A stretch of DNA of 12,989 bases from Flavobacteriales bacterium CG18_big_fil_WC_8_21_14_2_50_32_9 (GCA_002770955.1 PCUH01000001.1:1-12989); one strand, 5' to 3'; positions 1 to 7,667 are shown, counted from the first letter of the stretch. Numbers and translations are program-made. Notes: generated from the letters alone by a model not told the origin.

Positions 1-1537
1 AGACAAAATTAGCTACATTTCCAGGTCCAGCAATATTTTCGAAATAATGTAATTTCCCATTATCTCCACCTAAAATCATGTCCTCATCACCATCTCCATC
101 AATATCACCAAAAGTGGGTATGATACGAAAAATAGGTTGGTTCATTGCTATATCTAAATTAAGTGTTGAAATCAAAACATAATCGGAATCAATTAGTTGA
201 AATGCAGGGGTTGATGCTGTTCCTATATTTTCATACAAGAAAAGTGATGATGTTATCCCTGCAGAAGAAGTAGAGTCCGAATAGCCTGCATTTCCAATCA
301 CTAAATCCATTAAACCATCAGCATTATGGTCAAAAAACACTGGGTGAGAACCAAGACCAACTTCTATCATATCTTCTTGCAAAAAAGATTTTGTTATAAA
401 ATCAAAATCAGGAAAATTTGTTGCTCTATTATTTTTATACATCCAAGTTCCATTAATGTTTTCACAACCAGTGAAACAATTTGGAGCAACTACTAAATCT
501 TTTACCCCATCATTGGTTACATCTAAATAATAACCCGCAGGAAAAAGATCTAAATAAACAGGAATTGAATTTACATTATTACTTGGGAAGGATGTATCAT
601 AGGCAGTAATGTTTGATGAAGTTAAATTAGGTGTTGGGTCGGAATTAATTAATAAAGTCATGTTTTTGAAAGAAACATCTCCTAGAATTAAATCTTTTGT
701 TCCGTTTGAATCCACGTCCATTGAAAGTATGCTTGAACCCGAGTGTTTATTTCCACCACCAATTCTTTCGGGATTATTGATGTTAAACCCACATGAATCG
801 TATAATACTATTGTATTTGAAGTAGCTCCTTCAGTGAAATATCCCCAACACTTGTTGGCTAATTCAAAATCTAAACTATCACAATCACCATATCTTTCTT
901 GAGATAAATTTTTATGGTATTCAACTTGAGACCCTAAAATACTAAAAGTGATAATATCTAAATCGCCATCACCATCAATATCATCAATAACAGGAATGTC
1001 AATGGTTGTTACATACAAATTAACCATACTCGGAGTTGGTGAATCAGGCTGAAAATTAGAATATAAAATATCACTGGTAGCATGTCCGCCTCTTGCCAAC
1101 ACAAATTGTAATGGACCACTCGTAGTTATATTTTTATAAACCGTTACACCACCTGTTCCAGCAGTAAAAACATCCATTAATCCATCACAATTATAATCTC
1201 TCAACAATACCCAATCATGTAATCCAGCTGGAAATTGAGTTACATATTGAGGAGCTAATACATAAGAAGCCTGATTAGGAATTCCTAAATTAATAAAAGT
1301 AGATATCCTATTAATACTTCTATCAAACACAAACAAATCCATAATATTATCATTATTTAAGTCAATTTCTGAAAATTGAGGCGAATTAAAACCACCAGTC
1401 CAAGCATAATCTAGTGTATCTCCAATTTGATTTAAAACCACAATCGAATCATATCGAGTAAAATTTAGTTGTGCAAATGATACTGTACTTGTGCAAATCA
1501 ATAGAAATAAAATTGCATATTCATTAAGTTTTTTCAT
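1..1537 (-). CDS. FG-GAP/VCBS-repeat exported protein, C-terminus outside the window
   Basis: The reading frame is open from an ATG at 1537 down to the left edge, giving 512 residues without a stop. It starts with a signal peptide (residues 1-22, hydrophobic core, cleavage likely after SFA). At least seven Asp/Gly-rich calcium-binding-type loops follow, near residues 58-70, 114-124, 185-196, 274-284, 339-349, 403-414 and 478-489; the clearest are DIDGDGDLDII and DIDGDGDEDMIL. Loops of this kind, followed by hydrophobic strands and phrases such as VTVYKN and LHYFEN, are typical of FG-GAP/VCBS blades, which build seven-bladed propellers on secreted or surface proteins. In Bacteroidota such proteins often end in a type IX secretion sorting domain. 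That part is not visible here, so surface export by T9SS is inference. The gene is divergent from secDF. The binding partner or substrate cannot be told. Confidence 0.85.
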   Translation of the reverse strand, partial: MKKLNEYAILFLLICTSTVSFAQLNFTRYDSIVVLNQIGDTLDYAWTGGFNSPQFSEIDLNNDNIMDLFVFDRSINRISTFINLGIPNQASYVLAPQYVTQFPAGLHDWVLLRDYNCDGLMDVFTAGTGGVTVYKNITTSGPLQFVLARGGHATSDILYSNFQPDSPTPSMVNLYVTTIDIPVIDDIDGDGDLDIITFSILGSQVEYHKNLSQERYGDCDSLDFELANKCWGYFTEGATSNTIVLYDSCGFNINNPERIGGGNKHSGSSILSMDVDSNGTKDLILGDVSFKNMTLLINSDPTPNLTSSNITAYDTSFPSNNVNSIPVYLDLFPAGYYLDVTNDGVKDLVVAPNCFTGCENINGTWMYKNNRATNFPDFDFITKSFLQEDMIEVGLGSHPVFFDHNADGLMDLVIGNAGYSDSTSSAGITSSLFLYENIGTASTPAFQLIDSDYVLISTLNLDIAMNQPIFRIIPTFGDIDGDGDEDMILGGDNGKLHYFENIAGPGNVANFV

Positions 1538-1565
1538 GTAAAAAGTATTGATTTAGTTGTTAGCG

Positions 1566-1573
1566 TAAAGGTA
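1566..1573 (-). promoter_or_regulatory. Weak candidate -7 box for the FG-GAP protein gene
   Basis: The minus strand reads TACCTTTA, seven of eight matches to the Bacteroidota -7 consensus TAnnTTTG, 28 bases ahead of the ATG at 1537. The -33 position falls in a T-run and has no clear TTTG. Spacing to the start is sensible, but the match is imperfect and the region is very AT-rich. Confidence 0.27.
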
Positions 1574-1618
1574 TATAATTTTAACAATTAAAAAAAAAAT
1601 AAAGAATTAAAATTAATG

Positions 1619-1649
1619 TTTGTAAAACGCATTTGAAATTCTATATTTG
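1619..1649 (+). promoter_or_regulatory. Promoter of secDF (TTTG-N19-TAnnTTTG)
   Basis: TTTG at 1619-1622 and TATATTTG at 1642-1649 are separated by 19 bases. This fits the -33/-7 consensus known for the primary sigma factor of Bacteroidota. Transcription would start near 1655, leaving an untranslated leader of about 30 bases before the secDF ATG at 1686. Confidence 0.7.
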
Positions 1650-1685
1650 CAGGCTTATAAAATTTCATATAAAAACACATAAAAA

Positions 1686-4600
1686 ATGCAAAACAAAGGA
1701 CTATTAACAACATTCACAGTGCTTTTCGCTATAGCGAGTATTTATTCGCTTTCATTAACTTGGGTAGCTGTTGGAGTAGAAAACGATGCAAAAGACTACG
1801 CAGAAACTTATCACAATGGAAATTCCGATGCTGAATTTGCTTATTTAGACTCTATGTCTTCCGTTGAAGTTTATCCATTAATTAACTATACGTATGGAGA
1901 GTTAAGAACAAAAATGTTAAACCTCGGTTTAGATTTAAAAGGAGGTATGAACGTAACGCTTGAAGTGCAAGTGGACGAAGTTGTAAGAGCATTATCTTCT
2001 TATAGTACAGACGCTGCTTTCAATAAAGCCATTGCTGATGCTAATGCATTGCAAATAAAAAATGGAGGAAATTTTGTTACTCAATTTGCTGATGTTTACA
2101 AAAAAAACAATCCAAATGGAAAGTTAATTTCTGTTTTCTATACAAGAGACAATAAAGAAAGACTTTCACCAAATGCTACCAATGAGGAAGTTATTGAATT
2201 TATCAATGACATTGCAAATGCTGCTATTGAACAATCGTTTGAAGTAATTAGAACCAGAATTGGTTTATTTGGTGCAGCTCAGCCTAACATTCAACGTATG
2301 ACAGGTTCTGACCGAATTTTAGTTGAATTACCCGGTGTTAAAAACAAAGAAAGAGTAAGACAATTGTTACAAGGAACTGCAAAATTAGAGTTCTGGACAA
2401 CAGCACAAAACAATGAATTTTATCCATTGTTAGACCAAGCAAACACTCGATTAGCTAAAATTTTAAATAAAGATAGTGCTAAAGAAACTGATGACAGCAC
2501 AACAGTTGATATAGTGAATGACTCAACTATAGTTGCTGCAGATTTAAAAACAGCAGATGATAGTGCAAAAACTGAAACTGATATCTTTAGTGCATTAGAT
2601 AAAACCAACGATTCATCCACAACTGATATTTTAGATAAAGTTACTAATGCAGAAGATTCTGTTGCATTATTCCAAAAAAGTGTGAAGGAAAATCCGTTGT
2701 TTGCTTTATTAACTATTCCAACCTACCAAAACGAACAAGGGCAACAAGTTTTTGCCGAAGGTGCTGTTGTAGGAATTGTTGCTGTAAAAGATACTGGTAA
2801 AGTAAATCGATATTTAGGAATGAATGAAATAAAAGAAATTATTTCGCCAAGAAAATATAGATTATTTTGGGCCTACAAAGCATTTGATGAAAAAAAACAA
2901 TTTGTTCAATTGTATGCAATTAAGGTAACCAATCGTGAAGGTAAAGCAGAATTAGAAGGAGATGTTATTGTTGATGCTCGACAAGATTTTGGTCAATTTA
3001 ATGGTGCTCCAGAAATTGTTATGCAAATGAATGGTGAAGGAGCAACAAAATGGAAAAAATTGACTGGAGAAAATGTTGGAAAACCTATTGCTATTGTATT
3101 GGATAACTTAGTTTATTCAGCTCCTGCTCCATCAGAAGAAATTGGTGGTGGTCGTTCAAGCATATCTGGTTCTTTTGAAATAGAAGAAGCTAAATTGGTC
3201 GCTAACATATTAAAAGCTGGTAAATTACCTGCTCCAGCTCGTATTGTTGAAGAAGCTATTGTTGGACCAACTTTAGGAAAAGAATCCATTACCAAAGGAT
3301 TACAATCTTTCCTAATTGCCTTGTTAATTGTGTTAGTTTATATGATATTTTACTACTCAAAAGCTGGTGTTGCTGCTGTAATTGCATTGATAACAAATAT
3401 GTTCTTCATATTTGGAATTTTAGCTTCCATGCCTCAATTAATTGCATTAACATTACCTGGTATTGCAGGTATTATACTAACAATAGGTATGTCGGTTGAT
3501 GCTAACGTACTTATCTTTGAACGAATACGTGAAGAGTTAGCTGCAGGAAAAGGAATGCGTTTAGCTGTTTCTGATGGATATAAATTTGCTTATTCTTCCA
3601 TCATAGATGCAAACATCACCACTTTGTTAACTGGTTTTGTGTTGTGGTTCTTCGGAACTGGTCCAGTTGAAGGCTTTGCGAAAACATTAGTAATTGGTAT
3701 ATTAACCTCATTGTTTACAGCTATTTTTATTACTCGTTTAATTTTTGAATACAATTTAAATAGAAATAAAAAACTAAGCTTTACTTCTAAATTTACAGAA
3801 GGTTTCTTCCAAAACTCAACAATAAATTTCTTGAAAAACAGAAAAAAATTCTACATCCTTTCAGGTGTAATTATCCTTATTGGAATAGGTTCATTAGCAA
3901 CCAAAGGATTACAAAAAGGAGTTGATTTTCAAGGTGGAAGAACGTATGTTGTGCGTTTTCAAAATGTAGAAAAAGTAGAAACAGAAAAAGTTGCAAAACA
4001 ACTCGCTTTACTTTTTGAAACCGCTCCAGAGGTAAAAACATTTGGTGATGATAATCAAGTAAAAATAACAACCACTTACCTGATTAATAGTGATGACGAA
4101 AAAGCGGATGATATTGTAGAAACAAAATTATTTGAAGGTATGTCTTCAATTATTGGGGCAGAAGTAGATAAAGATACTTTTTTAAATACATATTTAATGA
4201 GTTCCCAAAAAGTTGGACCTACCATTGCAAATGACATGATTCGATCATCTATACTATCTATAGTTTTCGCATTAATAATTATCTTTTTATATATCTTATT
4301 TAGATTTAAGCAAATGTCTTTTGGTGCAGGAGCATTAATAGCAGTTTTCCATGATGTATTAATCGTGCTATCTTTATTCTCTATTTTCTATGGAATTTTA
4401 CCTTTCTCTTTAGAAGTAGATCAAGCATTTATTGCGGCTATTTTAACTGTGGTTGGTTACTCCATTAATGATACTGTGGTTGTTTTTGATAGAATAAGAG
4501 AGTACTTAGGAGCTTTCAAAAAGCGAGATGCTGAAGATTTAGTTAACTCAGCTCTTAATACCACATTAAGTAGAACTGTTAATACTTCATTAAGTACCAT

Positions 4601-4775
4601 CTTTGTATTATTAATGATATTTATTTTCGGAGGCGAGGTTATTAGAGGATTTGCTTTCGCTTTATTAATTGGAATAATAGTAGGAACATATTCATCTCTT
4701 TTCATTGCATCTCCTATTGTTTTTGATTTTATGAAAAAAAGGGACATGAAAGAAGCTGCTACAATAAAAAAATAA
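1686..4775 (+). CDS. secDF: Protein translocase subunit SecDF (fused SecD-SecF)
   Basis: A 1029-residue inner-membrane protein that uses the proton gradient to pull preproteins through SecYEG from the periplasmic side. The SecD half has an N-terminal membrane span (about 5-28), the D1-type motif LGLDLKGGMNV (80-90), a large periplasmic P1 region, GPTLGKE (527-533) and a membrane block at about 538-690 with GMSVDANVLIFERIREE (601-617). The SecF half begins near 720 and carries GVDFQGGRTY (745-754), VGPTIANDMI (843-852) and GYSINDTVVVFDRIRE (924-939). D605, D929 and R963 match in position the charged residues important for proton movement in SecDF, including the 34-residue D-to-R spacing. Fusion of SecD and SecF is usual in Bacteroidota. 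A low-complexity Asp/Ser/Thr-rich stretch at about 262-325 interrupts P1. A promoter lies just upstream and a strong terminator just downstream, so it is probably transcribed alone. Confidence 0.97.
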   Translation: MQNKGLLTTFTVLFAIASIYSLSLTWVAVGVENDAKDYAETYHNGNSDAEFAYLDSMSSVEVYPLINYTYGELRTKMLNLGLDLKGGMNVTLEVQVDEVVRALSSYSTDAAFNKAIADANALQIKNGGNFVTQFADVYKKNNPNGKLISVFYTRDNKERLSPNATNEEVIEFINDIANAAIEQSFEVIRTRIGLFGAAQPNIQRMTGSDRILVELPGVKNKERVRQLLQGTAKLEFWTTAQNNEFYPLLDQANTRLAKILNKDSAKETDDSTTVDIVNDSTIVAADLKTADDSAKTETDIFSALDKTNDSSTTDILDKVTNAEDSVALFQKSVKENPLFALLTIPTYQNEQGQQVFAEGAVVGIVAVKDTGKVNRYLGMNEIKEIISPRKYRLFWAYKAFDEKKQFVQLYAIKVTNREGKAELEGDVIVDARQDFGQFNGAPEIVMQMNGEGATKWKKLTGENVGKPIAIVLDNLVYSAPAPSEEIGGGRSSISGSFEIEEAKLVANILKAGKLPAPARIVEEAIVGPTLGKESITKGLQSFLIALLIVLVYMIFYYSKAGVAAVIALITNMFFIFGILASMPQLIALTLPGIAGIILTIGMSVDANVLIFERIREELAAGKGMRLAVSDGYKFAYSSIIDANITTLLTGFVLWFFGTGPVEGFAKTLVIGILTSLFTAIFITRLIFEYNLNRNKKLSFTSKFTEGFFQNSTINFLKNRKKFYILSGVIILIGIGSLATKGLQKGVDFQGGRTYVVRFQNVEKVETEKVAKQLALLFETAPEVKTFGDDNQVKITTTYLINSDDEKADDIVETKLFEGMSSIIGAEVDKDTFLNTYLMSSQKVGPTIANDMIRSSILSIVFALIIIFLYILFRFKQMSFGAGALIAVFHDVLIVLSLFSIFYGILPFSLEVDQAFIAAILTVVGYSINDTVVVFDRIREYLGAFKKRDAEDLVNSALNTTLSRTVNTSLSTIFVLLMIFIFGGEVIRGFAFALLIGIIVGTYSSLFIASPIVFDFMKKRDMKEAATIKK

Positions 4776-4797
4776 ATAATCAATAAAATATAATTTT

Positions 4798-4838
4798 AAA
4801 TAAGCTGTTCGGAGTATTCAGAACAGCTTATTTTTTTT
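4798..4838 (+). terminator. Intrinsic terminator after secDF
   Basis: A perfect 13-bp stem (4798-4810 with 4821-4833) encloses a 10-base loop and runs directly into eight T residues (4831-4838). It starts 23 bases after the secDF stop. This is the strongest hairpin in the window and should separate secDF transcription from the tatA-antiporter pair. Confidence 0.88.
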
Positions 4839-4839
4839 G

Positions 4840-4847
4840 TAGCTTTG
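4840..4847 (+). promoter_or_regulatory. -7 box of the tatA-like gene, abutting the terminator
   Basis: TAGCTTTG matches TAnnTTTG exactly and begins two bases after the terminator T-run. Transcription would start near 4854, about 21 bases before the ATG at 4875. The -33 region would lie inside the terminator hairpin and contains no clear TTTG, so strength is uncertain. The box covers the TTG at 4845, which argues against that codon as a translation start. Confidence 0.45.
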
Positions 4848-4874
4848 CTTTATATTTTCTTATTATTGGTAATT

Positions 4875-5222
4875 ATGATGCTTTTTTTTAATATTGGAGG
4901 TGGAGAACTTTTTATCATCGCTTTGGTGGTGATTATGTTTTTTGGTTCAAAAAAAATTCCAGAGATAGCAAGAATGATTGGCAAAGGAATTAGTGAAGTA
5001 AAAAATGCTACCAATGATATCCAACAAGAAATAAAAAGCTCAGTTCCTGACCTCACAAAAGTAAAAGACTCGATGAATGTTCAAAAACAAATGAAAAGCT
5101 ACTTTATTGATGAACTTTCAACCACCCCTTCTCCTCAGTCTGGCGAAAAAGAACAAAATACCCCAGATACAACTTCTGATGAAAATCCATTAAAACCAGA
5201 CAAATCAGTTTCTAGAAACTAA
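4875..5222 (+). CDS. tatA: Sec-independent translocase subunit, TatA/TatB family
   Basis: A small membrane protein of the twin-arginine translocase, which exports folded proteins. Counting from the ATG at 4875 (115 residues), it has a short periplasmic start with NIGGGEL, one membrane span (about 10-23), the family hinge FFGSKKIPE and an amphipathic helix rich in Lys/Asp/Glu (about 31-55). A hydrophilic tail rich in Pro, Ser, Thr and charged residues follows. Glu in the span and the FG-KKIPE hinge are typical TatA/TatE features. A TatB role is possible given the long tail, so the symbol is a best guess. The frame extends up to a TTG at 4845, but that codon sits within a -7 promoter box, so I chose the ATG at 4875; the ATG at 4878 is equally possible. 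The antiporter gene follows after 52 bases, probably in the same transcript. No tatC is visible in the window. Confidence 0.88.
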   Translation: MMLFFNIGGGELFIIALVVIMFFGSKKIPEIARMIGKGISEVKNATNDIQQEIKSSVPDLTKVKDSMNVQKQMKSYFIDELSTTPSPQSGEKEQNTPDTTSDENPLKPDKSVSRN

Positions 5223-5274
5223 TTTTATAACCTAAATAAAACGCATTGTTAACCCTGATTGGCAAATCAAAGAA

Positions 5275-6216
5275 ATGGATTATTTATTACTCATAGGCGG
5301 TTTAGCAATTTTAATTGCAGGTGGAGAGATATTAGTTAGAGGTGCTGTAGGTATAGCTCTTAAATTCAACCTTTCTCCTTTAGTGATAGGTATGACCATC
5401 GTTTCCTTTGGAACTTCTGCACCCGAACTTTTGGTAAGTTTAAAAGCCGCTTTAGAAGGACATCCTGAAATTGCAATAGGAAATGTAGTTGGCTCTAACA
5501 TTGCTAACATTGCTTTGGTATTGGGAATAACAACATTAATACTACCTATCCCAGTTCAGAAAAACACATTAAAAATAGATTGGCCTATTATGATGGCTGT
5601 ATCTGTGTTATTTTATTTGTTTATTTTAAATGGAGTATTAAATACTTGGGAAGGAGCAATTTTTGTTTTACTTCTTTTAATTTTCGTTATCTATCAACTT
5701 AAATCATCAAAAAGCAATGAAACTGATGATGACGATGAAGCACTAGAAGAAGTGAAATCTAACTATTCAAATATATATCTTCACTTACTTTTTATTCTTT
5801 TGGGTGTTGTTGGCTTAGCTTTTGGTGCTGACTGGCTTTTGGAAGGAGCTGTAAATATTGCTAGCAACCTTGGTGTGAGTGAACACATAATTAGTGTAAC
5901 TATAGTTGCTTTTGGAACAAGCGTGCCTGAATTAGCCACTTCTATAATTGCTGCGTTCAAAAAACAAATGGATATTTCCGTTGGTAATTTAATTGGGTCT
6001 AACATTTTCAACTTACTCGGAGTTCTTGGTATTACTGCAATTATAAAAGAAATACCAATCAGCAATCAGGTAATTACCAATGATGTGTTTTGGATGTTAG
6101 GAACATCATTTCTTCTACTTCCATTAATGCTCAACTACAACATCAGCCGATGGAAAGGAGCTGTTCTTGCTCTATCTTATTTAGCATACGTTTTCTTTTT
6201 GTTAAATGGAATTTAA
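5275..6216 (+). CDS. Calcium/sodium antiporter, CaCA family (YrbG-like)
   Basis: A 313-residue inner-membrane protein of the Ca2+:cation antiporter superfamily, which normally expels Ca2+ in exchange for Na+ (sometimes with K+). The two inverted alpha-repeats are both intact: GTSAPEL (46-52) with GNVVGSNIANI (69-79), and GTSVPEL (214-220) with GNLIGSNIFNL (237-247). The Glu and Asn residues in these repeats line the ion site in the family. About ten membrane spans can be seen, split by a central acidic cytoplasmic loop (about 145-162, including DDDDEALEE). Length is normal for bacterial YrbG-like members. No separate promoter box is visible in the 52-base gap after tatA, so co-transcription is likely. 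Its stop codon shares bases with the stop of the convergent DUF3570 gene. Ion specificity cannot be told from sequence alone. Confidence 0.93.
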   Translation: MDYLLLIGGLAILIAGGEILVRGAVGIALKFNLSPLVIGMTIVSFGTSAPELLVSLKAALEGHPEIAIGNVVGSNIANIALVLGITTLILPIPVQKNTLKIDWPIMMAVSVLFYLFILNGVLNTWEGAIFVLLLLIFVIYQLKSSKSNETDDDDEALEEVKSNYSNIYLHLLFILLGVVGLAFGADWLLEGAVNIASNLGVSEHIISVTIVAFGTSVPELATSIIAAFKKQMDISVGNLIGSNIFNLLGVLGITAIIKEIPISNQVITNDVFWMLGTSFLLLPLMLNYNISRWKGAVLALSYLAYVFFLLNGI

Positions 6217-7454
6217 AAAACGGTTAAACTAAACCCCATACTTATTAAATAAGAGTTTAATCCATCACTTCTGTTATAATTGGCATATCGCAAATTAATA
6301 GATTTAAATTTAAACATTCGTTTTTTACTCATCGCATTTTGAAAGATACCAAATAAAGGTGCATATTTAAATCCTAATCCAACATAGTTAGACTCAAAAT
6401 TAGATAAATCATAATCGGAAGTGTAGTATTTGTCGGTTAATTGATGTTCGCCAAAAGGAGCAAAATAGTCTGCAGCTGTTTGTGTGTGATAGCGATAAAA
6501 TGGATAAAATGCAATAGCTTTACTAAATCTTACTGGAACTTCAATTTCATAGGTGTTTCCAATTATTCCAAAATCATCATAATAATAACGATAAAATCCT
6601 CTTAAAATAAAAGTACTGTTTAAATAATAATGAAACCGCAGTGCAATTGGTATTTTTATTCGTGAATCAGGAAGAAATTCCCTTCTTCTTACTTTCGATG
6701 AAATTATGGTTGAAATTTCGTCTAATGAAGTAGTATTAATCCCATCATCAAAATAAACACGATGAAAAGGTGTTGCCAACAAGCCTGCTTGATAGGTTAT
6801 TTCAGTGATTAAAGCAAGTTGAAGTTTTTTGGTTAACACTTGAGCATAGGTACTTGCAAAATTAAGTGTTAAACGAGTATTCTCTCCTTCTGGTTCATTT
6901 CTTAGCTCAATAGGACGGTAGAGTGTATAACTATCATAAAAAACTTTTCCTTTAAAAGAAAGACTTTTGTTTCTGTTTTTGGATTCAACCTCATAACTAG
7001 TTCCAACATTAAAAGAAGCAACATCATACTCACTTGAAAACCCAAGTCCAACTTCATACGACTTTCGCTTGCTTATTTTATGAGTAATGCCAATATCTCC
7101 GTGTACTCTAACATCTTGTTTTGAGTCGGAAGACACATCAATATCAATATTATCTGTTGATGCTGAAGTGATAAAATCTTGACCAAAGTTTATGGAATAC
7201 GTATTTTTTCCATAAGGAATACTAATTATTAGAGAATTTGTAAAATCCTGAAGATTTTCTGTTCCCCGACCTCCCGTAACAGGTGAATGAACTCCATCCT
7301 GATCATAATAACTCGATAGAATATCAATTTCAATTTGACCTAATTTGGCTTTAACTGTATCTTGAGGAGAAACTTCTGTTGATGTATTTTGAGCAATTAA
7401 ATTTCCTCCAAAAATTAATATTACTGCACCAAGTGTTTTTTTGATTAATTGCAT
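6213..7454 (-). CDS. DUF3570 family outer-membrane beta-barrel protein
   Basis: A 413-residue protein counted from the ATG at 7454. It has a signal peptide (residues 1-21, cleavage likely after LIA) and the family signature near the mature N-terminus: SSYYDQDG followed by GGRGTENL (about 47-68). Later come alternating hydrophobic strands rich in Tyr and Phe, for example FYRYYYDDFG. The protein ends in SLTVF, an aromatic C-terminal residue as expected for an outer-membrane barrel. The frame continues to a TTG at 7460, but the ATG at 7454 is better placed, six bases after an AGGAGG. The start overlaps the end of the DUF4266 gene by 10 bp, indicating coupled expression. DUF3570 has no established function to my knowledge. 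I recall it occurring beside DUF4266, ApbE and thioredoxin-like genes in other bacteria, which supports a shared task. No terminator is seen downstream, where it meets the antiporter gene. Confidence 0.88.
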   Translation of the reverse strand: MQLIKKTLGAVILIFGGNLIAQNTSTEVSPQDTVKAKLGQIEIDILSSYYDQDGVHSPVTGGRGTENLQDFTNSLIISIPYGKNTYSINFGQDFITSASTDNIDIDVSSDSKQDVRVHGDIGITHKISKRKSYEVGLGFSSEYDVASFNVGTSYEVESKNRNKSLSFKGKVFYDSYTLYRPIELRNEPEGENTRLTLNFASTYAQVLTKKLQLALITEITYQAGLLATPFHRVYFDDGINTTSLDEISTIISSKVRRREFLPDSRIKIPIALRFHYYLNSTFILRGFYRYYYDDFGIIGNTYEIEVPVRFSKAIAFYPFYRYHTQTAADYFAPFGEHQLTDKYYTSDYDLSNFESNYVGLGFKYAPLFGIFQNAMSKKRMFKFKSINLRYANYNRSDGLNSYLISMGFSLTVF

Positions 7455-7663
7455 CCACAACCTCCTCCTGATTTACCACCGTTAGCACCAGATGCACCTT
7501 CTCGGTAAGATTGGAAATTAGTATCAAATACCTTAATTTTTGAATCGGACAGTTTCATATCTTCATCATTAATTGCTCCTTTTTGAAATTCTTCAACCGC
7601 AGCACATGAACTCAGCAAGCTTATGGCTATTGTTGAAATAATCAATGTAAATTTTAATTTCAT
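7445..7663 (-). CDS. DUF4266 family small lipoprotein with GGGCGCN tail
   Basis: A 72-residue lipoprotein. Residues 1-19 form a lipoprotein signal with lipobox LSSC, so Cys20 is the expected lipidated residue. The mature part (AAVEEFQKGA onward) is short and polar. The last 19 residues (54-72) run REGASGANGG, then KSGGGCGCN: a flexible Gly-rich tail with two cysteines, C69 and C71. Combination of lipobox, short linker, Tyr-Arg-Glu-Gly and a Gly/Cys terminus matches what I know of DUF4266. Family function is not established. It sits 4 bp after apbE and overlaps DUF3570 by 10 bp. The tail could bind metal, undergo disulfide exchange with the upstream thioredoxin-fold protein, or be modified after translation, as in Gly/Cys-rich RiPP precursors. 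EGAS (55-58) only partly resembles the site flavinylated by ApbE. All of these roles are inference. Confidence 0.87.
   Translation of the reverse strand: MKLKFTLIISTIAISLLSSCAAVEEFQKGAINDEDMKLSDSKIKVFDTNFQSYREGASGANGGKSGGGCGCN
7461..7466 (-). promoter_or_regulatory. Shine-Dalgarno-like site of DUF3570 inside the DUF4266 coding tail
   Basis: The minus strand reads AGGAGG six bases ahead of the DUF3570 ATG at 7454. It is made by the GGA-GGA-GGT glycine codons of the DUF4266 tail. It decides the DUF3570 start in favour of ATG 7454 over TTG 7460. Most Bacteroidota genes lack such sites, so it may instead be a by-product of glycine coding. Confidence 0.45.
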
Positions 7664-7667
7664 TCTT

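Noticed and set aside
609..902. Plus-strand frame of 97 codons
   Set aside because: It lies opposite the FG-GAP protein gene, whose minus-strand frame carries a signal peptide and seven repeated Asp/Gly loops; the plus-strand product has no recognisable features.
4457..4783. Minus-strand frame of 108 codons over the end of secDF
   Set aside because: It is antisense to the conserved SecF membrane motifs and its hydrophobic look is a shadow of them; it would also need transcription against secDF.
4845..4874. TTG-initiated N-terminal extension of the TatA-like protein
   Set aside because: The TTG overlaps an exact -7 promoter box, and the ten extra residues do not fit the short periplasmic start of TatA proteins.
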